This document shows, piece by piece, positions 16,684-26,338 of a DNA stretch of 34,563 nucleotides. Source of the DNA: Paenibacillus marchantiophytorum. GTDB taxonomy: Bacteria > Bacillota > Bacilli > Paenibacillales > NBRC-103111. The position numbers were made by a program, and so were the translations under genes. The DNA is taken from NCBI RefSeq assembly GCF_014640555.1, contig NZ_BMHE01000065.1:1-34563 (forward strand), read 5' to 3'. The stretch's first letter is position 1, and each line of letters begins with the position of its first letter. The notes under the pieces are model-generated. The model saw only the letters and a program-made list of their open reading frames with translations. It did no database searches and was not told the DNA's origin.

Positions 16684-16870
16684 CTTAACGAACTCAATAC
16701 CCTTTATTTGATCAAAATCGGGCATTTTGAAAATCTAATGAATTCCGGAGACGTTATTTCAAGCAAACGATCATGATTCCGTCTATAAATTACTCCATAA
16801 CGCCATTCCAGTTCATTAGATTTCAAAACAAGCCATTTTCTCCTCTATAAGCATCATACAGTTCGTTAGA
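16684..16870. repeat. Nested inverted-repeat element
   Basis: The inner arms 16723-16755 and 16797-16827 are imperfect inverted copies of ATAACGnCnnnCCnGTTCATTAGATTTCAAAA. Outer arms TTAACGAACT (about 16685) and AGTTCGTTAG (about 16860) repeat the core motif AGTTCRTTAGA, again inverted. Four copies of one motif therefore stand in two nested inverted pairs, downstream of kimA. It resembles a small non-autonomous palindromic repeat (REP/MITE-like) and may also serve as transcription barrier. Confidence 0.65.
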
Positions 16871-16986
16871 ATATCAGGTTGATTATGTGTAAGCTCGGCG
16901 GTGCGCAGTTCTGACAGTTATCGCAGTCTTTCGCTGGTTTAGAAGCAGCTCCTACTCGCCTGAAAAATCACCATCTAACAATCCCG

Positions 16987-18813
16987 CTACTTTTTCAAAT
17001 GGTAAGGCACCGTCGTCACGACCAGATTCCTGCGATACAGCAGGAACGCCCGAATCAGCAAGCTGGATTGATTATGGAGAATGTTCTGCCAGTTTTTCTT
17101 GGGAATGAACTGCGGAATCAAAACGGTCACACGGAAATTCGACTCGTTCGCTTTATGCTCCACCGTGTCGATAAACTTCGTCAGCGGGTGGATGATGCTG
17201 CGGTAATGGGAATGCAGCGTGACTAGGCGGACATCGGGCTGCCAATTCTCCCATTTCTCAGCGAACTGCTTCTCCGAGTCCCGGTCGAAAGCGACATACA
17301 CGGCAATAATTTGGTCCGGCGCAAGGGACTTGGCATAGTTCAAGGAGTTCTCGACGACATGCGTAATTCCCGCGACGGGCACAATCATGATATTCCCTTC
17401 AATCGGGATCGTCGGCTCGCAAGTCGTAATCCGCAGTTGCTCGCCAACGGCCTCGTAGTGCTTCTTGATCCGATGAAAGATCATCACGATCAAAGGCAGG
17501 AAGATCAAGACGGTCCACACCTGGCCGAACTTGGTCAAAAAGAAGATCATCATCACCGTGAAGCTGATCAACGCCCCTACCAAATTGACCGTTAATTTGA
17601 CGATCCAGCCTCTGGGCTTCTCCCGCAGCCACTTCACCAGCATCCCCGTCTGCGCAAGGGTGAAAGGAATGAACACCCCGACGGCGTACAACGGGATGAG
17701 GTGCTCCGTCCTGCCTTTGAAGGCGATAATCAGCAGGATGGACGCCACAGCCAGGAAAATGATCCCGTTGGAATAGCCCAATCGATCTCCCCGGATGGTG
17801 AACATCCGCGCAATGAACTTATCCTTGGCCAAGTTGACCGCCAGCAGCGGGAATGCCGAGTACCCCGTATTCGCGGCGAGCACAAGAATCATCGCTGTTG
17901 TCCCCTGGACACAATAGTACATCCAATTGCGGCCGAACGTTTGCGAGGCGATCTGGGAAACGACCGTTTCCTGCGCTTTGGGCGCAATGCCATAATAATA
18001 GGCAAGGTATACGACGCCGGAGAATAAAAGCGCAAGCAGCAGTCCCATGGCGGCTAGCGTTTTGGAAGCGTTGCTCGGCCCAGGGTCCTTGAAGTTAGGG
18101 ATGGCGTTGGAGATCGCCTCCACCCCCGTTAAGGCCGAGCTTCCGGAGGCAAATGCTTTTAACAGCAGAAACAGCGAAATGCCAGCAACAGGCGTCCCCA
18201 AAGGCACATGATTCGTGGGAGAAACGGCCCCGGTCAGGATGTGATACAGGCCTACGCCAATTAAAACAAATAAGGCCAATATAAATAAATAGACTGGATA
18301 AGCCAGAATTGAGGCCGATTCCGTGATTCCCCGCAGATTTAGAATCGTTATGAGGATGACTAATGTAATGGCAATTTCCACATTGTACGGGTGCAAGTGC
18401 GGGAAGGCAGAGGTAATGGCATCCGTCCCTGCTGAAATACTGACCGCAACTGTGAGGATATAGTCGACCAACAAGGAACCACCGGCCAGCAAACCAGCGT
18501 TCACCCCCAAGTTTTCCTTCGAAACGACGTACGCCCCGCCACCATGCGGATAGGCAAATATGATTTGCCGATAGGACAATATCAGCGCCAGCAAGAGGAC
18601 AAGCACGCCTACCGCAATAGGGATCGTGTACCAGAAAGCGACGGCCCCAATCGTAATCAACACAATTAAAATTTGCTCAGGCCCATAGGCAACCGAGGAT
18701 AACGCATCCGAAGAGAGGATGGCTAACGCTTTGGTCTTATTCAGCTTTTGTTCCCCTAGATCCGCTGACTTTAACGGCTGACCGATTAGAAATCTCTTCA
18801 ATGCATACCACAT
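16987..18813 (-). CDS. kimA: KimA-type high-affinity potassium transporter
   Basis: This 608-aa proton-coupled potassium importer of the KUP/APC superfamily has nearly the same length as Bacillus subtilis KimA. It has about 12 membrane helices (residues 25-450) and a cytoplasmic C-terminal domain (about 455-608) with IMIVPVAGITHVVENSLNYAKSL and FIPKKNWQNILHNQSS. D36 and Y43 in SSDALSSVAYG coincide with residues reported near the bound potassium in KimA. The segment YPHGGGAYVVSKENLG is also typical. The ATG at 18813 is preceded by GGTGGTGG. In B. subtilis kimA lies behind a c-di-AMP riboswitch; the ~150 bases upstream here show none. Control may instead be at the protein level. Confidence 0.9.
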   Translation of the reverse strand: MWYALKRFLIGQPLKSADLGEQKLNKTKALAILSSDALSSVAYGPEQILIVLITIGAVAFWYTIPIAVGVLVLLLALILSYRQIIFAYPHGGGAYVVSKENLGVNAGLLAGGSLLVDYILTVAVSISAGTDAITSAFPHLHPYNVEIAITLVILITILNLRGITESASILAYPVYLFILALFVLIGVGLYHILTGAVSPTNHVPLGTPVAGISLFLLLKAFASGSSALTGVEAISNAIPNFKDPGPSNASKTLAAMGLLLALLFSGVVYLAYYYGIAPKAQETVVSQIASQTFGRNWMYYCVQGTTAMILVLAANTGYSAFPLLAVNLAKDKFIARMFTIRGDRLGYSNGIIFLAVASILLIIAFKGRTEHLIPLYAVGVFIPFTLAQTGMLVKWLREKPRGWIVKLTVNLVGALISFTVMMIFFLTKFGQVWTVLIFLPLIVMIFHRIKKHYEAVGEQLRITTCEPTIPIEGNIMIVPVAGITHVVENSLNYAKSLAPDQIIAVYVAFDRDSEKQFAEKWENWQPDVRLVTLHSHYRSIIHPLTKFIDTVEHKANESNFRVTVLIPQFIPKKNWQNILHNQSSLLIRAFLLYRRNLVVTTVPYHLKK

Positions 18814-18975
18814 AACGCCACCACCATCTCAGTTAAGATCACCTTAGTATTACCCCGCTTTTGTGAAAAAGAACCAAGTCATCCAACTTTATTTCGCTCT
18901 ATTTAAGCCTGCCAGGTGTGATAAAATGGAAAAGGATACGCTGTACATCAGTCTACCGCTTGGGTGGTGAATTAT

Positions 18976-19869
18976 GTGATAGATAGGTCCTCTACGATTA
19001 GGCATGCTGCGTTTCGCGAACTGTCTCCGAGCGTGCATTGGGCGCAGATCCATCAGCGAACGCCTCAATTCAAATGGTCTCGGCGCATGTATGACTTTGA
19101 ATTCCTGTATATCCTGCAAGGGGACATTCAGGTCACTTTATTGGACGAATCCTTCCTCGTGCCGGCGGAGCATCTGTTGTTCCTGCCTGCCAGCGTCCAT
19201 CATCATATCGAGATTTTGACGGAACCCTATGTGCAGCTGCTCGGCATTCATTTCGATTTCTTCGATGATTTGTCCGTCAAGCAGGCTGAGCTCGTGGTGG
19301 ATGAGAACCATCCATTTGACGATTCCTTCTGCGCGATGCCCTATATCGACGGCCAGCCGATTCTTCCCTATCGATATGCCATTCATTTGCCCCCAGCCAT
19401 CGTGTCCGTGATGGAGACTGTTATTCAGGAAACGAATGACCAGAAGATGGGCTACGAAATGGTCTGCCGCGGACTTATGCTGCAAATGCTAACGCTGCTC
19501 ATTCGGCATCATGATGAGACGAACCGCACCCATCATCCCAAATATCAAGAAAGCCTACACCACTTAGCCCATGAACTGCAAACACAGTATCGAAAAAAGT
19601 GGACCAACGGAGAGATGGCCGCTTTGATCAATGTTCATGAAGACTATATGAGTAAGCTTTTTAAAGATAGTATGGGCATGAGTCCCAATAAATACCTGCA
19701 ATCTATTCGCCATCAACACGCGAAGCGTTTACTACGTGAAACCGATGATAAAATCGAGTTCATCGCGATGGACATCGGCTATGAGGATTTTCATTATTTC
19801 AGCCGTATTTTCAAAAAGTGGGAAGGCATTTCCGCTCAACAATACCGCAAATTTGCGCAAATGATTTAA
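18976..19869 (+). CDS. AraC-family transcriptional regulator
   Basis: This protein of about 297 aa has an N-terminal cupin-like sensing domain (FEFLYILQGDIQVTL, PAEHLLFLPASVHHHIEI) and a C-terminal double helix-turn-helix (about 195-295). The latter contains VHEDYMSKLFKDSMGMSPNKYLQ and IAMDIGYEDFHYFSRIFKKWEG. This architecture is typical of carbohydrate-responsive AraC regulators. GTG at 18976 has GGGTGGTG 6 bases upstream; in-frame GTGs at 18964 and 18967 are alternatives. It is divergent from kimA and converges, 8 bases apart, on the YesN-type gene. It probably regulates the adjacent sugar locus and not kimA, but this is inference. Confidence 0.88.
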   Translation: MIDRSSTIRHAAFRELSPSVHWAQIHQRTPQFKWSRRMYDFEFLYILQGDIQVTLLDESFLVPAEHLLFLPASVHHHIEILTEPYVQLLGIHFDFFDDLSVKQAELVVDENHPFDDSFCAMPYIDGQPILPYRYAIHLPPAIVSVMETVIQETNDQKMGYEMVCRGLMLQMLTLLIRHHDETNRTHHPKYQESLHHLAHELQTQYRKKWTNGEMAALINVHEDYMSKLFKDSMGMSPNKYLQSIRHQHAKRLLRETDDKIEFIAMDIGYEDFHYFSRIFKKWEGISAQQYRKFAQMI

Positions 19870-19877
19870 GGCCGCAA

Positions 19878-21374
19878 TCAAGCCTGACTTTTGCGGTAAT
19901 CGGACGGATAGCTCAGGCAATTTTCCACAAATAGCTTGGTAAAGTGCCGCGTGCTGTAATAGCCCACCTTCTCCGCGATCTGCTTCACCTGCAAATTGGT
20001 ATTCAGCAGCAGTTCCTTGGCTTTCAGCATGCGGATATTCGTCAAATACTTCACAAACGGCGTCCCTGTTTTCTTATGAAACAATGTGCTCAAGTAATTC
20101 GCCGAGACGTTCAATTGATGGGCAATTTGGCCGATCCCGACGTCCTCCATATAATGCTGCTCGAGATAATGAACGACCTGCTCAATTAAATCTGCCATTA
20201 CCGGTTCTCTAGGCTTAATCTCCAGCAGCCGGCTTTCTCCCAAGCTCCGCAGCTCCTTCATCATCTCCTCTTGGGTCAAAGGAGCAGCCGCGGCAATCCC
20301 TAGAGCATGCTGTATAAACTGCTGGACTGCCCGCCGATAGGCATCCTGATTAAGCCATGCAGCTTGCGGCCAAGTCCCTTCCATCTCGCTGACGGCGCTT
20401 TGGTAATTCAAATAGCCCCTAATTTGCAGATGATGCTTGATCGAGCAGAGCAGGTGGCTAGCTCTCACCTTCCTGTCATCGCCTGCCTCCGTCTGAAGCT
20501 CCGCATACGCAAGCCTCCGCCCAACACCGCATACTGCGCGCAAACTGCTCCATTGTCCCAACTGTCCAAGCTGTTGATTCAAGGAATCGAAGCCGAGGCA
20601 TTCTGCGGTTTGCAGAATCGTGATTGCCGCTGCGCCCTGAAGGCTGTTCCCTGCCCTATCCCCCAGTGCATCAAAAAAGCGATGCACCTGCTCCTTGCTT
20701 GCCACCCCCTTCGCTGGGTCCCAGGAACCGATGACAGCGAGATCGCCGCTTAGTAAAGAGATCATAGCGAAATTCATGCCATATACGAGCTGACTGTGCA
20801 TGCAGCCACGGAGATCGTCATAGAAACGGCTTGTAATATCCGACAATGCCTTCCCGGTACAGGTCGTATCAAAGAGACATATCGCCCCGATAAACCAGCC
20901 CTGCACAAAAATGCTATCCAACTCCTCAAACTTCATAGAAGTAAGCCCATTGCACAGAGCGAACAAGCTGTTCTCAAACTGCTGATTCAGCATGCGGATG
21001 AATTCTTTGTTATCTTTGGCCGTATTCGCGAGCGCCCGCTCCAGCTCTATGGGATTCACCGGTTTGAGCAAATATTCCGACGCTCCCAGCTTCATTGCTT
21101 CCTGTGCGTAGGCAAAATCCGAATAGCCGCTCAAAATAATCCACTTCGTGCAGGGCGAAATGACCCTTCCGAGCTGCATCGCTTCCAGCCCGCTCATGCG
21201 CGGCATGCGGATGTCGATAATCGCTACATTAGGTCTATGCTCCTTGACCAGATCGAGCAGTTCCTCTCCATTGGAAGCTTCACCTGCAAGCTGCCATGAT
21301 GTCTCCACATCCTGAACCATGCTTAGGATACTGGCGCGAATCAAGCTCTCATCATCGGCGATAATTAGTTTCAC
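19878..21374 (-). CDS. YesN-type response regulator with AraC HTH
   Basis: This 498-aa regulator pairs with the preceding YesM-type kinase. The receiver domain (1-120) has D7-D8, phosphoacceptor D54 (IIDIRMPRMSG), the LSGYSDF block and K103 or nearby in LLKPVNP. A long variable linker region follows. The C-terminal AraC domain (last ~105 residues) contains IAHQLNVSANYLSTLFHKKTG and IAEKVGYYSTRHFTKLF. The GTG start overlaps the kinase stop by 4 bases (GTGA), so the two are co-translated. Such pairs usually induce the neighbouring ABC transporter genes in response to an extracellular sugar. Confidence 0.92.
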   Translation of the reverse strand: MKLIIADDESLIRASILSMVQDVETSWQLAGEASNGEELLDLVKEHRPNVAIIDIRMPRMSGLEAMQLGRVISPCTKWIILSGYSDFAYAQEAMKLGASEYLLKPVNPIELERALANTAKDNKEFIRMLNQQFENSLFALCNGLTSMKFEELDSIFVQGWFIGAICLFDTTCTGKALSDITSRFYDDLRGCMHSQLVYGMNFAMISLLSGDLAVIGSWDPAKGVASKEQVHRFFDALGDRAGNSLQGAAAITILQTAECLGFDSLNQQLGQLGQWSSLRAVCGVGRRLAYAELQTEAGDDRKVRASHLLCSIKHHLQIRGYLNYQSAVSEMEGTWPQAAWLNQDAYRRAVQQFIQHALGIAAAAPLTQEEMMKELRSLGESRLLEIKPREPVMADLIEQVVHYLEQHYMEDVGIGQIAHQLNVSANYLSTLFHKKTGTPFVKYLTNIRMLKAKELLLNTNLQVKQIAEKVGYYSTRHFTKLFVENCLSYPSDYRKSQA

Positions 21375-23122
21375 GCTCGTTTCACATCCTTTAGCGGAAT
21401 GAGAATCTGTACCATCGTTCCTTCATCGATCCTGCTATGCAGCCACATAGATGCACCTTCATAGGATAGCTGCAACCGTTCTCTCACATTGCGAATCCCG
21501 AGCCCCTCCTGCTTGCCTGCAGAGTCGAATCCCACACCGTTATCGCTGATTTGAATGCATAAGGTCTCTTCGCCGCCGACGGCCGCCTGCATGTGAATAT
21601 CCATGCGCAGCTCGCACTCATGATCACAAGGCTCAATGCCATGAATAATCGCATTCTCCATCATCGGCTGCAGCAGCAGCTTGGGAATCAGAATGGAGAG
21701 CGCCCTTGGATCGCAGGCGACATGCACCTGGAGACGGTCCCCGAAGCGCACCTGCTGCAGCCCGCAGTATTTGTTGATGAATTCGATTTCCTCTTGCAGC
21801 TGCGCCCAATCGTTATGCTCCAGCGTATAGCGCAGCATGCCGCTCAAGGACAAGATAGCCTTCTCCAGCTGCATGCTTTGTCCCGTTCGATTGAGGCCGA
21901 TGAAGCCATTTAACGTGTTGTATAGAAAATGAGGCTGAATCTGCGATTGCAGCGCCCGATACTCCGCGTTCCGCTGACCGAGCACCGCTTTGTATTCCCG
22001 ATCAATCAGCTCCCCGAGCTTGGAGATCATCGTATTCAGACTCGTGCCGAGCTGCGAAATTTCATCGTTGCCCTTGACCTGGTAGCCTGTCGTCAGATCC
22101 CCGCGCTGAACGCGTTTCATCACCTGAATCATGCGCTTGAAAGGGGTCACGATCCAGTGCGACACCGTGAAGTACAGAATCAGCGCAATCAGCAAACCAC
22201 TGGCGGCAAAGGCAAATCCCAGCCAATACACGCGCTGCAAGTGGGATTCGATGAAAGCCTCAGGCGAGAGTATCGCAATTGTCCACTTGGAGCGGCTGAT
22301 CGTCTCGCGCACGACGGAATATGACGCCTTCTCCGCCTTCACAGTGTGGCTGCCCGCAGCAACTTGTCCTTGCAGTTCCGGGGAAATGGGATGATTGGCG
22401 TAGATCAACTGCTCATTATCATCCAGGATAACGACGACTGCGCCCGCGCTCAAACGGATGCCTTTCATCATTTGATCCAGCAGCACCGTATCCGCATCCG
22501 CCATAATAATGCCGAGCGGACGACTGGAGTCCGGGTCCTTAATCAGTCGAGCAACAGAGAACACCTCGGCGCCCGCGAGATTCAAATAGTCCTGCTGATG
22601 AACGCCTGTGAAGGCAACGTTCCCATCGGCCTTGAGCGCCTTCTGATACCAATCCTGCCTGGCGAAAGGAAACCCTTTGACCACTTGGTCGGAGTAGCTG
22701 TTCGGCGGTGTAATATAAACAGAACCATCCATCGGCAGAAGAATGGTCCCCAGTATGTCCTTGCGCATATTGCGCAAATAATTCGGCAGCGTCTTATTCA
22801 GCATTTCTTCCGCTTCGTATTGCTCGAATGGGGTTAGCTGGTTCCACTGCTGTGACGTAGACTTCAATTTCAAGGCCCGCATGACCTCATTATTCAAATA
22901 GGGCGTTACCGTCATACGCTCCAAATCGTCCAGATACGTTTGAATATCGAACGTTAGCGCCGTCAAAGTCCCCTCCAGCAGAGAGGACTCCTGTTCTTTG
23001 ATCAGATGAAGGTAATAGGAGGGCAGCTTAATCACAATACCGACAATCGGAATAACAATCGTGATGAAGAAAAGCAGCGATAAGCGCAGTCGAATGGATT
23101 GCCTGATGGTATCCCCTCCCAA
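21371..23122 (-). CDS. YesM-type sensor histidine kinase
   Basis: This 583-aa membrane kinase has helix 1 at about 13-35, an extracellular sensing domain (about 40-295, dCache-like) with DWYQKAL and GIIMADADTVLLDQM, and helix 2 at about 298-320. A HAMP linker follows, then a His_kinase domain with H398 in QIQPHFLYNTLNGF and an ATPase domain with LLLQPMMENAIIHGI, DNGVGFD and GLGIRNVRERL. The start is uncertain. TTG at 23122 is the first codon of the frame, but the strong GGGAGGGG lies just after it. It follows the permease genes by 12 bases and overlaps the regulator gene. It probably senses sugar outside the cell. Confidence 0.92.
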   Translation of the reverse strand: MGGDTIRQSIRLRLSLLFFITIVIPIVGIVIKLPSYYLHLIKEQESSLLEGTLTALTFDIQTYLDDLERMTVTPYLNNEVMRALKLKSTSQQWNQLTPFEQYEAEEMLNKTLPNYLRNMRKDILGTILLPMDGSVYITPPNSYSDQVVKGFPFARQDWYQKALKADGNVAFTGVHQQDYLNLAGAEVFSVARLIKDPDSSRPLGIIMADADTVLLDQMMKGIRLSAGAVVVILDDNEQLIYANHPISPELQGQVAAGSHTVKAEKASYSVVRETISRSKWTIAILSPEAFIESHLQRVYWLGFAFAASGLLIALILYFTVSHWIVTPFKRMIQVMKRVQRGDLTTGYQVKGNDEISQLGTSLNTMISKLGELIDREYKAVLGQRNAEYRALQSQIQPHFLYNTLNGFIGLNRTGQSMQLEKAILSLSGMLRYTLEHNDWAQLQEEIEFINKYCGLQQVRFGDRLQVHVACDPRALSILIPKLLLQPMMENAIIHGIEPCDHECELRMDIHMQAAVGGEETLCIQISDNGVGFDSAGKQEGLGIRNVRERLQLSYEGASMWLHSRIDEGTMVQILIPLKDVKRA

Positions 23123-23134
23123 AGTTATCCACAG

Positions 23135-23950
23135 CTAACCTTTGATCGCCCCCGACGCAAGCCCGGAAACGAAGTACCGCTGCAGAAATAAGTAGACGAT
23201 CGTCATCGGAATCGCCCCCATGAACGACCCGGCAGCCACCCAGCCGACATTGCTCGTGTATTGCCCGAAGAATGTTGAAAGCGCTACCGTAATCGTTCGC
23301 ATGTCTGGCTTTTGCAGGAAAAAGATCGAGAACTGGTAATCGTTCCACACAGCGACCCCGGACAAAATAATAACCGTAGCCGTCACCGGCTTGAGCAGCG
23401 GCAGGATCACGGTAAAAAATAGCTGAAACCGCCCTGCGCCATCAATCATCGCCGCCTCATCCAAATCCCTAGGAATCGTGCTGATGAAGCCCGTGTACAA
23501 GAAGATGGTCATCGGCAAGTTAAAGGTGATGAACAGCATAATGATTCCCCAATACTGATTCATCCCGCCAATATCTACCATAAACTTATACAACGGCACC
23601 AAAATAGTCAATGGGGGAACAATCAAGGCAGAGACGAATACCGCATACATCAATTTGTTCCACGTCGTCTGACGCCGGGCAAGCGGATAGGCCGCAATGG
23701 AGCCGATCACGACAATCAGGATGACCGAAATAAATGTTACGATAAAATTGCTGCGGAACGCATCCCCCAGATGCGCTTCCCGCCAGGCATCCCGGAAATT
23801 GTCGATGTAGAAGTAGCCCGGCATCATCCACTTGGAGCTGACATCATCGAACGCTTTGAGTGACGTTGTGACGAGAATATAGAAAGGCAGAATATGAATC
23901 AGGCAAATAACCAAGGAGAGAATCGTCAGCCACGGCTTCTTTTTCATCAC
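23135..23950 (-). CDS. Sugar ABC transporter permease, MalG/CUT1 type
   Basis: This 271-aa inner permease has six membrane helices. The cytoplasmic EAA loop reads DEAAMIDGAGRFQLFFTVILP. The ending YFVSGLASGAIKG is typical of MalG-like CUT1 permeases. The start is GTG 23950 or ATG 23947; both overlap the stop of the upstream permease and share GGGAGG. It pairs with the UgpA/MalF-like permease. No ATP-binding subunit is encoded in the window; CUT1 systems of this type often use a shared MsmX-like ATPase encoded elsewhere. Confidence 0.93.
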   Translation of the reverse strand: MMKKKPWLTILSLVICLIHILPFYILVTTSLKAFDDVSSKWMMPGYFYIDNFRDAWREAHLGDAFRSNFIVTFISVILIVVIGSIAAYPLARRQTTWNKLMYAVFVSALIVPPLTILVPLYKFMVDIGGMNQYWGIIMLFITFNLPMTIFLYTGFISTIPRDLDEAAMIDGAGRFQLFFTVILPLLKPVTATVIILSGVAVWNDYQFSIFFLQKPDMRTITVALSTFFGQYTSNVGWVAAGSFMGAIPMTIVYLFLQRYFVSGLASGAIKG

Positions 23951-24885
23951 GCATTGACCTCCCTTTTTCTCAGGAATAAGAGCGCAGAAATGCTCACGAT
24001 GGAGATCATGATGAACATGAGAATCCCAATGGTCGCTGCATATCCCGCATCTTCACGCCCGAAATACAGCAAGTACATAATGGAAGATAGCGAAGCTGAC
24101 GCATACCCCGGACCACTGTTGGTCAAGGCGACGATGACATCGAATAATTTCAGACCGCCAATCAGATTGAGCACCATACTTACAGTAAAAGCAGGCGCGA
24201 TAAGCGGCCACGTAATATGAAGGAAACGTTTAAAAGCACTTGCTCCATCGATTGTTGCCGCCTCATAATAATCTTTGGGGATGGACTGCAGCCCCGCCAA
24301 ATAAAGCACCATCGCAATACCCAAATACTGATACGTGTTGACGAAGGTAATAATCCAGACGTTGAGATTCGGATCTCCCAATAAGTTGGACGGCTGGTCA
24401 TGGAACAAAAGGATGATGTCGTTGATCGCTCCGCCTTGATACTGGAAGAAGAAGTACCAAATATAGCCCATAATTAAGGAGCTTATAATGACCGGCAAAT
24501 AAATGACCGTACGGACAAGTCCGCGGGTTCGAATGTTCATATTTAAGAATAACGCGTACAGCAGGCCGATGACATTCTGAAAAACGGCGCTGCCGATCCC
24601 ATAAATCGCGGTGTTGCGAATGACCTTCAAAATTTCCGGATCCTTGAACATCCGTGTGTAGTTGTCGAAGCCGATCCATTTGTACCCCTGATTGTACCCA
24701 TCCCAGTTCGTAAAGGAAATCTTGATCCCTTTGAAAAACGGATAAAAGATAAACACGATAAACAACAGCAGCGCCGGAATATAGAGCAAATTCAATAACG
24801 CGCCATTGCGAATCATCCGACCGATGAACGTCGATGATTTCCGCTCCTGCTTCGCCTGCGCCAGCGCAGTCCTTGCTTCCGCCAT
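23947..24885 (-). CDS. Sugar ABC transporter permease, MalF/UgpA type
   Basis: This 312-aa permease has six membrane helices after a cytoplasmic N-terminus. The EAA loop reads YEAATIDGASAFKRFLHITWPL. The early block FYPFFKGIKISFTNWDGYN is characteristic of CUT1 permeases. The ATG at 24885 has GGAGG upstream. It is separated from the solute-binding protein gene by a terminator-like hairpin and overlaps the next permease by 4 bases. Confidence 0.93.
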   Translation of the reverse strand: MAEARTALAQAKQERKSSTFIGRMIRNGALLNLLYIPALLLFIVFIFYPFFKGIKISFTNWDGYNQGYKWIGFDNYTRMFKDPEILKVIRNTAIYGIGSAVFQNVIGLLYALFLNMNIRTRGLVRTVIYLPVIISSLIMGYIWYFFFQYQGGAINDIILLFHDQPSNLLGDPNLNVWIITFVNTYQYLGIAMVLYLAGLQSIPKDYYEAATIDGASAFKRFLHITWPLIAPAFTVSMVLNLIGGLKLFDVIVALTNSGPGYASASLSSIMYLLYFGREDAGYAATIGILMFIMISIVSISALLFLRKREVNA

Positions 24886-24921
24886 GTGAACACCATCCTC
24901 CTTCGTCGAATAGGAAGAAAA

Positions 24922-24942
24922 GGAGGGTGGCTGTCACCCTCC
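24922..24942 (-). terminator. Intercistronic hairpin after the solute-binding protein gene
   Basis: GGAGGGTG-ACAGC-CACCCTCC is a perfect 8-bp stem followed on the minus strand by TTTTCTTCC. It probably acts as a partial terminator or 3' stabiliser, so that the binding protein is made in excess over the permeases, as in other binding-protein operons. Confidence 0.65.
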
Positions 24943-24953
24943 CCATCTTGCTA

Positions 24954-26294
24954 TTACTGATTGCGCAGACGTAAATATTCGGATTTCATTTTGTCCGAGA
25001 ATTGCTGTGGCGTTACGGTGCCTGCGAGCAAAGCTACGCCCGTTTTACACATAACGTCCCACATCCCGTTCGGCAGGTACACCCGATCAAAATACGGGAA
25101 TACGCGAACACTCTCAAATTGTTTGTAGTAGTCCGAAAATTCATGTTTGGATTCGATGTTCTTCAAGCCGGCAGGCAGTTTGGTCGCATTGGCGATTTTG
25201 GACATATTCTCTGACTTCGCAAAGAAGGCAATCAGCTTCTTGGATTCTGCCAAATGCTTGCCGTCTTTCCAAGCGCCCATCGTGTACCGCTCGCCGCCAG
25301 AGAAGGATTGGCTGTCGCCAGCAACCATGGAGGTCAAAGGCGCGATGCCGATTTTGGCAGCTTTGTTGTATTTGTACACTTCATCTGCGAAGGAAGGGGC
25401 GCCGAAGACAAAAGCTACTTTCCCTTGCGCGAACAACTGCGGCATGTCGCTGTACTTGGCGGTCAGCACATCTTTGTTGATGTAGCCTTTTTTGTTCATG
25501 TCCTGCAGCTTCTGGGCGAGCGGAGTCCATTTATTCCAGTCGAATGTGCCGTCCAGCAAAGTTTTGGCATCATTCGCAGCCGGACTGATGTACATCGAGG
25601 TCGCATACAGATCGGAGAAGCCGCCGATCATCCCGTTATCCACACCGGACATGAAGAACGGTGTCACCGCATTGTTGCTTGAAGTTTTGATTTTCTCCGC
25701 AGCAGCCATTAGTTCATCGAACGTTTTGGGTGGTTGGATGCTGTATTTCTCCAGGATTTCGGCGTTGTAGGAAATGCCGTCTTTGGCTTCGCTCATGACC
25801 AGCGCTTCGACTTTGCCGTCTTTATCCGTCACAACGGGTTTGATCGTGTCTGTCATATTCTTAGCCCATGGCTCGTCGCGCAGATCGGCCAAATATTTGC
25901 CGTAGCGGATAATCGCCCAACCGTGGGTATCGAACACATCCGGCAAATCATTCGCCGCCATTTTAACCTTCAAAATGTTCTCATATTCCGCACCCGGAAA
26001 TTGAAATTCAACAGCAATGTTCGGATTTTCCTTGGTAAAATCAGCCGCAATGCCTTTCATCATTTCTTGATTCGGCAGCTCCGTAATCGTGCTGTAAACA
26101 GTCAGCTTTAATTTATCCCCACTCGGTTTCGCATCAGGTGTGCTCGTCGTTGCTGCGGCTGTTGTCGGTGCGGTCGTGCCTGAATTCCCCTTGTTGTCTG
26201 TCGATGTCCCTGAACTCGGTCTGCTGGAACAACCCACAAGAATCATGGAAATCGTTAAGATCACAGCTACGACGCTCAAAAGTGTTCTTCTCAT
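24954..26294 (-). CDS. Extracellular sugar-binding lipoprotein (CUT1 family)
   Basis: This 446-aa protein begins with a lipoprotein signal peptide. MRR and a hydrophobic run lead to the lipobox LVGC, with C22 as the lipidated residue. A Ser/Thr/Gly-rich tether (about 23-60) follows. The mature part has the SBP_bac_1 pattern, including LKLTVYSTITELPNQEMMKG, KMAANDLPDVF and FGAPSFADEV. It captures a sugar or oligosaccharide for the two permeases downstream. It has its own promoter with an overlapping cre site and an upstream truncated glycosidase gene. The ligand is not predictable from sequence alone. Confidence 0.93.
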   Translation of the reverse strand: MRRTLLSVVAVILTISMILVGCSSRPSSGTSTDNKGNSGTTAPTTAAATTSTPDAKPSGDKLKLTVYSTITELPNQEMMKGIAADFTKENPNIAVEFQFPGAEYENILKVKMAANDLPDVFDTHGWAIIRYGKYLADLRDEPWAKNMTDTIKPVVTDKDGKVEALVMSEAKDGISYNAEILEKYSIQPPKTFDELMAAAEKIKTSSNNAVTPFFMSGVDNGMIGGFSDLYATSMYISPAANDAKTLLDGTFDWNKWTPLAQKLQDMNKKGYINKDVLTAKYSDMPQLFAQGKVAFVFGAPSFADEVYKYNKAAKIGIAPLTSMVAGDSQSFSGGERYTMGAWKDGKHLAESKKLIAFFAKSENMSKIANATKLPAGLKNIESKHEFSDYYKQFESVRVFPYFDRVYLPNGMWDVMCKTGVALLAGTVTPQQFSDKMKSEYLRLRNQ

Positions 26295-26338
26295 GTGTAC
26301 GAATCCTCCCTTATCATGAATGGACCTGATGACACCGA

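Noticed and set aside
16493..16711. 72-aa frame with a Tyr-His-Thr repeat
   Set aside because: The repeat follows from the 9-bp minisatellite, the upstream AAAGG is weak and distant, and the rest of the peptide shows no family features.
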